From Nocardioides sp. (GTDB lineage Bacteria > Actinomycetota > Actinomycetes > Propionibacteriales > Nocardioidaceae): 42,982 bases of DNA. The stretch lies in contig JAICSK010000002.1 in the NCBI GenBank assembly GCA_025936915.1, positions 1 through 42,982 on the forward strand, in the 5' to 3' direction. The notes below the pieces were generated by a model that saw only the letters and a program-made list of their open reading frames with translations, did no database searches and was not told the origin of the DNA. Shown here piece after piece: positions 22,769 to 35,388 of the stretch (its first letter is position 1; each line of letters begins with the position of its first letter). A program made the position numbers and the translations under genes.

Positions 22769-23343
22769 CTGGTGCGTCCGCCGAGGTACTTCAGCGGTTT
22801 CTGTTTCTGCTTGGTCACCGGCGGGTCGCCCGCGAGCTCGACCGACTTCCACTCGGTCGTCCACCAGGCGGTCGGGGTGGACGTCGTCGACGTCCGCGGG
22901 TCGGAGAGGGTCGACTGGGCCGCGAGCGGCTTGCCGTCCTGGCCGATCACGACGTACGACGTCTGGCCGGGCATCAGGTAGCCGAACCGGGCGCGTGCCT
23001 GCTCGCGCACGTAAGCCGGGTCCTGCCACTGCGCCTTCTCGCTCTGGAGCCGGCCGATGTCGCTCTCGCTCGAGGCGATCTGGCTGCGCAGCTGCTGGAT
23101 CTGGCTGTGCTGCTGGAAGTAGGCCTTCAGCGACGACGCGTAGGAGATCGTCAGCACCGAGAGCACCAGCACGAGCACCATCATCCGGCCGGTGAAGCGC
23201 GAGCGACGCGGCTCGGACACCGCCGCGGCCGGGGCGGCCGCCCGCGAACGGGTCCGCTGGCGCGGGTCACCGGGGCGCGAGCCAGGGCGTCCGGTCGGTG
23301 CACGGCGCGGCTGCTTCATCGACTGCTTCATCGGTTGCCCCAT
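22765..23343 (-). CDS. ftsB: septum formation initiator, FtsB/DivIC family
   Basis: A 192-residue bitopic division protein. Residues 1-52 are basic and disordered (cytoplasmic), about 54-72 are the membrane span (MMVLVLVLSVLTISYASSL), and 75-105 are a coiled coil (QIQQLRSQIASSESDIGRL) that in the family pairs with FtsL and contacts FtsQ. The block DPAYVREQARARFGYLMPGQ closes the conserved domain; a 50-residue Thr/Ser/Lys tail follows. I chose ATG 23343, with GAGG about ten bases upstream; ATG 23331 or 23319 are possible. It begins 11 bases after the eno stop. Confidence 0.93.
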   Translation of the reverse strand: MGQPMKQSMKQPRRAPTGRPGSRPGDPRQRTRSRAAAPAAAVSEPRRSRFTGRMMVLVLVLSVLTISYASSLKAYFQQHSQIQQLRSQIASSESDIGRLQSEKAQWQDPAYVREQARARFGYLMPGQTSYVVIGQDGKPLAAQSTLSDPRTSTTSTPTAWWTTEWKSVELAGDPPVTKQKQKPLKYLGGRTR

Positions 23344-23354
23344 CGGCGGTGTCC

Positions 23355-24862
<1,508 letters not shown>

Positions 24863-24864
<2 letters not shown>

Positions 24865-25453
24865 AGCGTGGGGGGACGGCGCGGCGCAGGGCGTCGCGGA
24901 GGGCCTGGTCCGGGTCGACGCCGGCGTTCACCGCCTCGCGGACGAGCGCCAGCAGCCGGTCGCCGAGGTCGTCGGAGGCAGCGGGGAGCTCCACGTCCGG
25001 GGTCCGCTCGAGGACCTTGGTCGCGAGCAGCAGCGCGGAGAGGCTCGGCCCGATCCCGTCGTACGGCGAGCGTCGCGGCTTCTCGTGCTGCTTCAGCTGC
25101 TGCCACTGGGCGTCGACCTGCGCGGCGGTCATGGTCGTCGGTGCGGACGCGCCGAACACGTGCGGGTTGCGGCGGTGCATCTTCTCGCCGATGCCACGCG
25201 CGACGTCGTCGATCGTGAACGCCCCGGACTCCTCCGCGATCACCGCGTGGAAGTACACCTGCAGGAGCAGGTCGCCGAGCTCCTCACGCAGGTGGTCGAG
25301 GTCGCCGGTGTCGATCGCCTCGAGGGTCTCGGCCGTCTCCTCCTCGAGGTAGCGCGCGAGCGAGCGGTGGGTCTGCTCGCGCTTCCACGGGCAGTCACGC
25401 CGGAGCCGGCGCATGTCCTCGAGGAAGTCGAGGAGGGCCCGGCCGTCGCTCAC
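24863..25453 (-). CDS. mazG: MazG nucleoside triphosphate pyrophosphohydrolase
   Basis: A 196-residue NTP pyrophosphatase that hydrolyses house-cleaning or alarmone-related NTPs to NMP and PPi. The Mg2+ site EExxE-ExxD is seen as Glu38-Glu39-x-x-Glu42 and Glu58-x-x-Asp61. The N-terminal FLEDMRRLRRDCPWKREQTHRS is diagnostic. It is shorter than the mycobacterial protein and has one complete MazG domain plus a partial second region. The GTG start 25453 comes three bases after the lipoprotein stop. The stop codon lies inside a copy of the intergenic repeat. Confidence 0.95.
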
Positions 25454-25456
25454 GCG

Positions 25457-26190
25457 TCAGCCGCAGACCTGCGCGGCCGGCAGCTGCGCGGTGTAGCTCG
25501 ACGGCGGCGCCTGCTGGCCGTTGATCTGAGCACCCTGCGACGCCAGCGCGCTCAGAGGGTACGACGTCTGGTTGCTCACCGTGGAGAACGTCCCCCCGTC
25601 GACCGACCGGCCGAACACCGGGTCGAGGTAGACCTTGTGGTCGGCGAGCCAGTCCTTCGTCGCCACCTGCCCGCGTTGGAGCGCCGCCTTGATCTGGGCG
25701 TCGGTCTGACCGAACGAGCCGGTCAGCTTCTGGCCGATCGCGACCTGGACGTTCTGCAGGTAGGCGTCGCTGGCCGCCACGTCGATCACCGCGGACCGCT
25801 GGTCGGCCGGCGCGGACGACAGTGCCTGCTCGAGCTGGCTGACCTGCTGCTGGTACCCGGAGGCCGGCTGCACGTCGTAGGCCGCGGCGAGCTGTTCGCC
25901 GAGCGCCCGCTTGGCCAGTCCGGCGGCGACGTAGCTGCGGAAGAAGCCCATCGGCAGCGGGCCCGACGGGTTCTGCTGGGTCTGCTGGGTCTGCTGGGAC
26001 GCGACGAACGCCTTGCAGTAGAGCGTGGTGGTGTCGTCGATCTTGCTCATCGACAGGTTTTCGCTGCCGACGACGGCCGCGGACCCCGGGTGGATCCCGA
26101 GTGAGCTGCCGCATCCACCGAGGAGCAGGGCGGCGCCGGCCAGGCCGACGAGAGCCCTGACCTTCGCCTCGCGGCGACGGGCCGGACGGA

Positions 26191-26194
<4 letters not shown>
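25457..26194 (-). CDS. lipoprotein with SurA-like N-terminal domain
   Basis: A 245-residue secreted lipoprotein. A basic N-terminus is followed by ALVGLAGAALLLGGC, with the lipid-modified cysteine at residue 28. The mature part begins GSAAVVGSENLSMSKIDD, like the SurA/peptidyl-prolyl isomerase N-terminal domain of actinobacterial lipoproteins. A Gln-rich patch (QQTQQTQQ) follows, and there are two further cysteines. No isomerase domain is evident, so it is more likely a chaperone-like or scaffold protein. GTG 26194 overlaps the mfd stop as GTGA, and mazG starts right after. In mycobacteria the corresponding position also holds a lipoprotein, LpqU, of a different family. Confidence 0.85.
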
Positions 26195-29742
<3,548 letters not shown>

Positions 29743-29864
29743 GGGTGCCTTTCGTTCAGGGTCGCAGGCGGCGGTGTGCACAGCACGACAGCCCCCATCC
29801 CGCGGCGGGGAGGGGGTGACCCGCCGAGGATAGTCGCCGCCCCCGACCGAGCCCATGGCCCGGT

Positions 29865-29890
29865 GGCTGAGCCCGGATGCAGGCTCAGCC
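29865..29890 (-). terminator. hairpin overlapping a stop codon
   Basis: On the minus strand GGCTGAGCC, eight bases, GGCTCAGCC: a perfect 9-bp stem. It includes the stop codon of the membrane-anchored protein gene (29885-29887) and probably ends the transcript. No U tract is seen. Confidence 0.65.
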
Positions 29891-30445
29891 GCCGTCGATG
29901 CCGACGGCCTCGCGCAGGTGCTGCAGCGCAGCGTCGGCGCGGAACGGCACGTGTCCCTGCGCCGCCACGATCTGCACGAGGGTCACCAGCGCCGCCGAGT
30001 ACGCCGTGGACGCGCCCTGCCGGGCCGCGAGCGAGAAGTGCCAGGGCTCCACCGACACGCCACGGCAGAACCGGTCGGCCCGCTGCACCCGGGTCAGCAC
30101 CTTCTGGGCGCGTGCGGACATCAGGTCGGCGAGGTGGAGCTGCTGGACCCGCCCGTCGGTGGCGAGCGTCGGCTCGAGATAGGAGTTCACGAGTCCGAGT
30201 CGTCGTTCGACCCGCCCGGTCGCGGCCCGGAGCCGGCTCTCACAGCTGGAGACCTGGGCGCCCTCCCGCGCCCGTGCGCTCGAGTCGACCACGACGGCGC
30301 CGACCGCGACGACGAGGGCGACCGCCAGTACCCACCACCACCTGCTCTGCGGGGTGTGGACCCGAGGCACCCGCTCGGGACGGGGCTCGCGCTGCCGGGG
30401 TAGCCGCACCGGTTCGTCGGCGAGCAGCTCTGGCCGGGTGTTCAC
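29885..30445 (-). CDS. membrane-anchored extracellular hypothetical protein
   Basis: A 186-residue protein that I do not recognise. Residues 1-34 are basic and proline-rich, 36-53 form one membrane segment (WWWVLAVALVVAVGAVVV), and the rest is predicted outside. The outer part has two cysteines (SSCESRL and DRFCRGVSV) that may pair. GTG 30445 (VNTRPELL) is the likely start; GTG 30460 is also possible. It lies 38 bases behind the serpin gene in the same direction, so the two may be co-transcribed and act together at the cell surface, which is inference. Confidence 0.75.
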   Translation of the reverse strand: MNTRPELLADEPVRLPRQREPRPERVPRVHTPQSRWWWVLAVALVVAVGAVVVDSSARAREGAQVSSCESRLRAATGRVERRLGLVNSYLEPTLATDGRVQQLHLADLMSARAQKVLTRVQRADRFCRGVSVEPWHFSLAARQGASTAYSAALVTLVQIVAAQGHVPFRADAALQHLREAVGIDGG

Positions 30446-30483
30446 GTCCCCAGTGTTCACCCATTTCCGGGTCGTCGGGGCGC

Positions 30484-31779
30484 TCAGCTCGGGTCGGCGA
30501 CGCGACCGACGAACAACGGCGTCCCGTGGGCCGTGTCGTGGATGACGAAGAGGAACGGCCGGTCCAGGACCAGCTCGTGGCTCGCTATCACGGCACTGTC
30601 GGCCATCCCCACCGCGGTCGCCGCGGCCGCCTCGGTGCCCGCCTCGTCGACAGCCACGAACGCCTGGTGCAGCACGAACTGGATGTGCAGCCGTTCGTCG
30701 GTGGTCATCCGCGAGAAGTCGGCGTCCTCGGCCGAGAACGCGTCGGTCATGCCGAGAGACCGGAGCGGATCGCTCAGGTCTGTCGGGACCCGGAAGCTCC
30801 AACGCGGCATGGTCAACGCGACCGCGGGACTGCCCTGCGTCGTCAGGCCGCCCGGAGCGAGCAGGTCCTGGAGGGCCGCCCGCTCGTCGGCCTTGGGCAG
30901 CGCGACGGTCATGGCGAGACGGCCCTCGCCGTACGGAAGTCGGGCGCCGGTGAAATGCGCGCCCTCGAGGTAGAGGTTCGGTCCCTCGGCGTTGCCCCGC
31001 ATCATCGCGACGCGAACCACCTCGCTGCTCGCGAGCCGGAACGACCCGTCGGTGGTCGAGCCCTTCTCGAACTGCGAGGCCCACGGGGCCTTGACGTAGA
31101 GCGCGTTGACCAGGACCAAGCGGGTGCTCGTGTCGACGACGCCCCTCGGCAGGATCTCGGGGATCCGGTCGTGGGTCTGGTCGGCGGTCCAACCGTTGAC
31201 GACGGCCCGGGCCCCGTCGGGATCGCCCCCGAAGTCGAGGTCGATCAGGCCCGCGCCGTACTGCTTGGCGAGCACGGTGAGGAACGCGCGCTCCCAGATG
31301 ACCGAGCGGTCGCCGAACAGCTGGTTCGCAGCCGCCAGCTCCACCTGCTGGGTCTTGCCTGCCACCTTCACCTCGCCGCTGAGCGCGCCGAGGTCCTGGG
31401 TGAGCGCCGCCATCCCGCTGTTGTACGTCGCCAGCGAGTCGACGTGCAGCGTGTCGAGCATCTGCCTGGCCGTGGCCCCGGCGGCACCGTTGCCGGTCAT
31501 CGCCAGTGCGACCACGATCGAGTACGGCGAGAGGGCGAGGTTGTCGGATCCGGTCCCGACCTGGGCCCAGAGGTCTCCCGTGAAGGCCCCCATCGCGGAG
31601 ACCACCCCGGCCACCGCCGACGCATCGCCGGTGCTCTGCGCGACGTCCGCCTTCACCAGGTGGAGCCCGGTGCTGTCGGCGTGGGTGGTCCCGGTGTGGC
31701 CATGGCCGCAGGCGGAGACCACCGGTGCGGCGAAGCCGGCGGCGCCGAGGGCACGCAGGGTCTGGCGACGGGTCAGCAT
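30484..31779 (-). CDS. serpin-family protease inhibitor, Tat lipoprotein
   Basis: A 431-residue serpin. The N-terminus MLTRRQTLRALG is a twin-arginine signal and VVSAC is a lipobox, so it should be a lipid-anchored exported protein. Serpin marks include LALSPYSIVVALAMTGNGAAG, LVLVNALYVKAPW, and RPFLFVIHD near the C-terminus. The reactive-centre hinge EAGTEAAAAT (from Glu379) matches the small-residue consensus needed for inhibitory serpins. Counting from the hinge puts P1 near a Ser-Ala-Val stretch, compatible with an elastase- or subtilisin-like target. Serpins are uncommon in bacteria. Confidence 0.94.
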   Translation of the reverse strand: MLTRRQTLRALGAAGFAAPVVSACGHGHTGTTHADSTGLHLVKADVAQSTGDASAVAGVVSAMGAFTGDLWAQVGTGSDNLALSPYSIVVALAMTGNGAAGATARQMLDTLHVDSLATYNSGMAALTQDLGALSGEVKVAGKTQQVELAAANQLFGDRSVIWERAFLTVLAKQYGAGLIDLDFGGDPDGARAVVNGWTADQTHDRIPEILPRGVVDTSTRLVLVNALYVKAPWASQFEKGSTTDGSFRLASSEVVRVAMMRGNAEGPNLYLEGAHFTGARLPYGEGRLAMTVALPKADERAALQDLLAPGGLTTQGSPAVALTMPRWSFRVPTDLSDPLRSLGMTDAFSAEDADFSRMTTDERLHIQFVLHQAFVAVDEAGTEAAAATAVGMADSAVIASHELVLDRPFLFVIHDTAHGTPLFVGRVADPS

Positions 31780-31792
31780 GCCGAGTCGGACG

Positions 31793-31957
31793 TCAGCCGA
31801 GGCTCACGGGTTCCAGCCCGTCGACGTACGCCGTCGCGACGACCCCGGCACACGCGCAGTGGTCGCACGGCAGGAACCGGTGCTCCGCGTGGGCGCACCG
31901 AGGACACGGCCGGTCGTGCGTCAGGTGCGTCGAGATCTCGACCGCGGTGTCCCACAT
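31793..31957 (-). CDS. 54-residue zinc-ribbon-like small protein
   Basis: A short gene with a strong ribosome-binding site (GTGAGGAGG, seven bases before ATG 31957). The product has CPRC at residues 18-21 and a cysteine group at 31, 34 and 36 (CDHCAC), plus nearby histidines, which is a classic small zinc-binding arrangement. Such proteins of 50-70 residues with an HDRPCxRC motif are common in actinobacteria but have no known function. It ends 13 bases before the serpin start and follows the cysQ-like gene by 93 bases. A role in nucleic acid or protein binding is only a guess. Confidence 0.75.
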   Translation of the reverse strand: MWDTAVEISTHLTHDRPCPRCAHAEHRFLPCDHCACAGVVATAYVDGLEPVSLG

Positions 31958-32050
31958 GACCGGCCTCCTCACCTGTCCTCGTCCGGGTGCGTCGGGATGA
32001 GGAGGCCGGCGAAGGGGCAGCTGATACGCCCTGGCGAGCCGAGCGGACGC

Positions 32051-32818
32051 TCAGTCCACCCCGTGGCGGCTCACGAACTCGAGGATCGGTGCGGACAGCT
32101 CGGGCCGGCACACGACCAGGTCGGGAAGGGAGACGTCGTCCTGGTTGTAGCGCAGCTCCGAGCCGTCCACACGTGAGCAGAACAGGCCCGCCGCCCGGGC
32201 TACCGCGACCGGTGCGGCGTTGTCCCACTCGTACTGCCCGCCGGCGTGCACGTACGCGTCGGTGACGTCGCGCACCACGGAGATCACCTTGACCCCGGCC
32301 GACCCCATCGGGACCAGCTCGGCGTCGATCTCCTCGGCCAGGGCCTCGACGAAGGCCGGGGGCCGCGTGCGCGACACCGCGATGCGTGGACGGGCACTCG
32401 AGCGCGGTGGTACGACGGGCGGTCGCCCGGTGTGGAAGACCTCGCGCAGAGCGGGCTGGGCAACGGCGCCTGCCGCCAGCTCGCCGTCCTCCCACAGGGC
32501 GACGTGGACCGCCCAGTCGTCACGCGGGGGCTCGGAGAACTCCCGGGTGCCGTCGAGCGGGTCCACGATCCAGACCCGGGACGCGCTCAACCGCCGCTTG
32601 TCGTCCTTGCCCTCCTCGGAGAGCACGGAGTCCGCCGGCCGGTGCTCGGCCAACAGCGCTGCCAACAGCTCGTGCGCAGCACGGTCGCCGGCGTCCTTGA
32701 GCTCGCGCCCGGCCAGGCCCGACTCGCGGACGACGAGCAGTCGCTCGCCCGCGGTCCGGGCCAGCCAGGCGGCCAGGTCGTGGTCGTCGGCGCCGGAAGG
32801 GAGTTGGGTGTCACTCAC
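32051..32818 (-). CDS. cysQ: 3'(2'),5'-bisphosphate nucleotidase, CysQ type
   Basis: A 255-residue member of the inositol-monophosphatase superfamily, most like CysQ, which removes the 3' phosphate from PAP/PAPS in sulfur assimilation. Metal-site motifs are LSEEGKDD (residues about 66-73), WIVDPLDGTREF and YEWDNAAP near 200. The GTG start 32818 is six bases after TAGTGT, a leaderless layout. Fructose-1,6-bisphosphatase or inositol phosphatase activity cannot be excluded, because actinobacterial CysQ enzymes are broad. Confidence 0.9.
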   Translation of the reverse strand: MSDTQLPSGADDHDLAAWLARTAGERLLVVRESGLAGRELKDAGDRAAHELLAALLAEHRPADSVLSEEGKDDKRRLSASRVWIVDPLDGTREFSEPPRDDWAVHVALWEDGELAAGAVAQPALREVFHTGRPPVVPPRSSARPRIAVSRTRPPAFVEALAEEIDAELVPMGSAGVKVISVVRDVTDAYVHAGGQYEWDNAAPVAVARAAGLFCSRVDGSELRYNQDDVSLPDLVVCRPELSAPILEFVSRHGVD

Positions 32819-32824
32819 GCGGTG

Positions 32825-32830
32825 ACACTA
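32825..32830 (-). promoter_or_regulatory. -10 element, leaderless start of cysQ
   Basis: TAGTGT on the minus strand, 6 bases, then GTG 32818. Confidence 0.6.
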
Positions 32831-32852
32831 GCCTCCCGGCGCCGTCACCCGA

Positions 32853-33356
32853 TCAGGAGCAGTTCGAGTTCGGGTCCGTCGGGTCGGCGTCCTTCGGAGT
32901 GCACTTGCACGGGTTGAAGGTGTCGAACGAGACGGTCGCGTGGTACTGAACGGCGTCGTAGGTGTAGAAGATCGTCGCCGACCGCTGCGAGCTCGCCGAG
33001 CTGGTCACGATGAACAGCTCGGGGTTGGCCCCGGGCTGGAGCGTGAGGACCTCACCGGTCGGGAAACCGGTCGTCGGCTTGCCACTGATCGTGAAGCTGT
33101 CGAGCGTGATGGTGATGGGGGCGTTCGTGTTGTTGTCGAACGTGACCACCATCCGGTAGCCGAAGTAGGTCTCGCCGTTGTGAGTGCTCTCGCCGGGCAG
33201 CTTGCACCCGGACCCGACACCCTCGACACAGACCTTTCCGTCGGTGGTGCAGTTGTCGGTGCTGCCTGCGAACGCCGGAACGGCGGACGCAGTCGCGACG
33301 ACGGGCACGGCCCATACGCCGGTGCGGACGACTGCGCGTCTGCTGGGCTTGTTCAT
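32853..33356 (-). CDS. secreted Tat-signal protein of unknown function
   Basis: A 167-residue exported protein. It begins with a twin-arginine signal (NKPSRRAVVRTGVWAVPVV) and a cleavage site after AFA at residue 30. The mature part is rich in Thr, Ser, Asn and beta-strand sequence (MVVTFDNNTNAPITITLDSF), with three early cysteines (36, 43, 51) and three late ones (CKC and the last Cys), so disulfides are likely. It resembles small beta-sandwich surface proteins of Nocardioides. ATG 33356 has AGGAGA upstream. The function is unknown. Confidence 0.85.
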   Translation of the reverse strand: MNKPSRRAVVRTGVWAVPVVATASAVPAFAGSTDNCTTDGKVCVEGVGSGCKLPGESTHNGETYFGYRMVVTFDNNTNAPITITLDSFTISGKPTTGFPTGEVLTLQPGANPELFIVTSSASSQRSATIFYTYDAVQYHATVSFDTFNPCKCTPKDADPTDPNSNCS

Positions 33357-33804
33357 CTGGTTGTCTCCTGTTCCCTGTGTGCCCCCGGTCGAATGACCTG
33401 AGGCATGTGCGGGCGGGAGAGACGTCCCTCGTCGGCCGGCCGGCGGTCACGGGACCACAGGTCGGCGCTCGGAACGCAAGGAACGGCAGTCGGCCGTACG
33501 ACGATCGCGCGGTCACGCCCGGCGGGCGCGGCCGTCGCCGATTGATTCCTCGACATGCGCGAGGAGTCGAGCTCCACGATCATTCCCCCATCGGAACCCC
33601 TTCGAGTCCCGTCCCGTGGCCGGACGCTGTGATCGAGTCCCCCGACTCGACGTCCGACCAGGCATCATTCTGGACAACGATGGGCCCCGAGCGCCAGTCC
33701 GGAAGACAATCTTTGCCTAAATTCCTCCTGGTTCGGTCGGGCCAGGAGGTCTGGTCGTTCGAATACCGAGGCGGATGGGCCACCTCGACGGCGAGATCGA
33801 CACC
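33357..33804. other. 448-bp non-coding gap, lower GC
   Basis: No convincing gene. Two short minus-strand frames (33580-33783 and 33353-33583) are linked to each other and to the next gene by ATGA overlaps, but their third positions are not G/C-biased and one uses TTA. The stretch 33709-33725 is the most A/T-rich part. A hairpin at 33724-33749 is listed separately. Confidence 0.6.
33724..33749 (-). terminator. candidate terminator of pth/rplY unit
   Basis: On the minus strand CCTCCTGG, ten bases, CCAGGAGG, then AATTTAGG. This 8-bp stem lies 56 bases after the pth stop. Confidence 0.55.
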
Positions 33805-34428
33805 TCAGGAGTTGTAGCGGGCCTGGGTGCGCTCGAGGCCTTCGGCGAGCAGCGACTCCACCGCGTCAGCGGCCGTGGTCACCTGCAGCGGCAGGGCTTT
33901 GCGCTCCATGGCCGAGTAGTTGGAGAGCACGAAGTCCGCGACGTCCTGCCGGCCCGGCGGCCGGCCGATGCCTATCCGGACGCGGTAGAAGTCACCGGTG
34001 CCCAGGGCGGCACGCATCGACCGCACGCCGTTGTGGCCGTTGTCGCCACCGCCCAGCTTGACGCGCATGACGTCGAACGGCAGGTCGAGCTCGTCGTGCA
34101 CGGCGACGATCCGCTCCGGCGGGACCTTGTAGAACGACGCGAGCTGCTTGACCGCTCCCCCGCTCTCGTTCATGTAGGTGCGGGCGCGCACCAGGACGAC
34201 TCTCGGTCCGTCGTCGCCGGGCGGCACCAGCCTCCCCTCGACGACCTCCGCACGGCCGGACTTGTGCGCCCGGAACGACGCGCCCATCCGCGCGGCCAGC
34301 TCGTCGGCGACCAGGTAGCCGACGTTGTGGCGATGGCCGGCGTACGACGGCCCCGGGTTGCCGAGGCCGACGACGAGCCACACCTCTCCGGGCTCGTCGG
34401 ACGCCCGAGCCCGGGGCAGGAGCCTCAC
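33805..34428 (-). CDS. pth: peptidyl-tRNA hydrolase
   Basis: A 207-residue cytoplasmic enzyme that frees tRNA from prematurely released peptidyl-t[25 protein letters not shown] holds the catalytic histidine at about 34; the conserved YMNESG, the Asp in AVHDELDL, and [12 protein letters not shown] follow. GTG 34428 overlaps the rplY stop as GTGA, so the two genes are translationally coupled. About 15 extra residues precede the usual family start, and an internal GTG closer to VWLVVGLGN is an alternative. Confidence 0.95.
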   Translation of the reverse strand: MRLLPRARASDEPGEVWLVVGLGNPGPSYAGHRHNVGYLVADELAARMGASFRAHKSGRAEVVEGRLVPPGDDGPRVVLVRARTYMNESGGAVKQLASFYKVPPERIVAVHDELDLPFDVMRVKLGGGDNGHNGVRSMRAALGTGDFYRVRIGIGRPPGRQDVADFVLSNYSAMERKALPLQVTTAADAVESLLAEGLERTQARYNS

Positions 34429-35138
34429 TCGGAGGCGTCGCCCTCGGCCTGGGCGGGCTCGCCCTCGGCGGCCTCGCCGGCCTCGGCGCCCTCGGCAGCC
34501 TCGCCCTCGGCAGCGGCCTCGGCCTCCGCCTCGCTCTCCTCGTGGACGATGCCGGCGTCGGCCTCGGCCTCGGCGAGCTCGGCCTCGAGCTGCTCGGCCG
34601 TCTGCTGCTGGGTGACGTTGACGACCAGCGACTCCGGGTCGGTCAGCAGCGTCGTGCCCTCGGGCAGGACCAGGTCGGAGGCGTGGATCTGGGTGCCGAC
34701 CGCGGCGCCGGCCACGGAGATCTCGATCCGCTCCGGGATGTTGGTGGCCTCGGCCTCGACCTGCACGGTCGAGTGCTCGGTGACGACCAGGGTCTCGGGA
34801 GCGGCCTCTCCGGTCACGTGGACCGGCACGTCGACGGTGACCTTCTCGCCACGGCGTACCGCGACGAAGTCGATGTGTTCGAGGACCCGGCGGATCGGGT
34901 CGACCTGCACCTGCTTGGTCAGGGCGAGCTGGCTCGAGCCGTCGATGTCGAGCTCGAGCAGCGCGTTCGCGCCGCCGTGCTTGAGCGCCATCATCGTGTC
35001 GTGACCCGGCAGGGTGAGGTGGATCGGGTCGTTGCCGTGGCCGTAGACCACGGCCGGGATCTTGTGCTCGCGGCGGATCCGGCGCGCGGCACCCTTGCCG
35101 AACTCGGTGCGCTTCTCCGCGGTGATCTTCTCGGGCAT
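34425..35138 (-). CDS. rplY: ribosomal protein bL25, Ctc-type
   Basis: A 237-residue 5S-rRNA-binding ribosomal protein of the general-stress Ctc form. The N-terminal L25 domain (residues 1-95; [22 protein letters not shown]) binds 5S rRNA and is followed by the TL5/Ctc beta domain. The last 55 residues are an Ala/Glu repeat tail ([20 protein letters not shown]), which gives low-complexity DNA at 34436-34590. ATG 35138 has GAGGAGAA seven bases upstream. The 250-bp region to pepN contains a TAGACT -10 candidate (35305-35310) and thus a long leader. Confidence 0.95.
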   Translation of the reverse strand: MPEKITAEKRTEFGKGAARRIRREHKIPAVVYGHGNDPIHLTLPGHDTMMALKHGGANALLELDIDGSSQLALTKQVQVDPIRRVLEHIDFVAVRRGEKVTVDVPVHVTGEAAPETLVVTEHSTVQVEAEATNIPERIEISVAGAAVGTQIHASDLVLPEGTTLLTDPESLVVNVTQQQTAEQLEAELAEAEADAGIVHEESEAEAEAAAEGEAAEGAEAGEAAEGEPAQAEGDASE

Positions 35139-35304
35139 GCCGGGGTTCTCCTCGTGGGTCGTCGTTCTGTGTCTGGGCCGGCGACGAGGAACGCCGCGCG
35201 ACCGGGTCAGCGCGGCGTCGAAGGCAGCCGCCCTGTCGATCACGGACACCGCACCGGCGCCCGGAAGGCACCGGCCCGGCTCCCTCGCCGAGGCAACTGC
35301 GCAA

Positions 35305-35310
35305 GTCTAT
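35305..35310 (-). promoter_or_regulatory. candidate -10 of rplY-pth
   Basis: TAGACT on the minus strand, with TTCGTC 18 bases upstream as a weak -35. The resulting leader of about 160 bases is G/C-rich and could fold, leaving room for control of this ribosomal protein operon. Confidence 0.4.
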
Positions 35311-35375
35311 GCAGCACGGGCCGGGCTGACGAATCGACGGGGCCCGTGTCCCCGCCCGTGTCCCCGCCGGTGTCA

Positions 35376-35381
35376 TAGGGT
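35376..35381 (+). promoter_or_regulatory. -10 element, leaderless start of pepN
   Basis: TAGGGT, 7 bases, then GTG 35389. Just upstream CCCGTGTCCCCG-like 12-mers are repeated in tandem. Confidence 0.6.
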
Positions 35382-35388
35382 CGGCAGG

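Noticed and set aside
33353..33783. Two short ORFs (67 and 76 codons) chained by ATGA overlaps before the Tat-secreted protein gene
   Set aside because: Third codon positions are not G/C-biased, one contains a TTA codon, and no ribosome-binding site or domain is visible. The chain of overlaps is probably chance.
34436..34590. Low-complexity DNA as a possible repeat element
   Set aside because: It encodes the Ala/Glu-rich tail of bL25, which is normal for the Ctc-type protein in actinobacteria.
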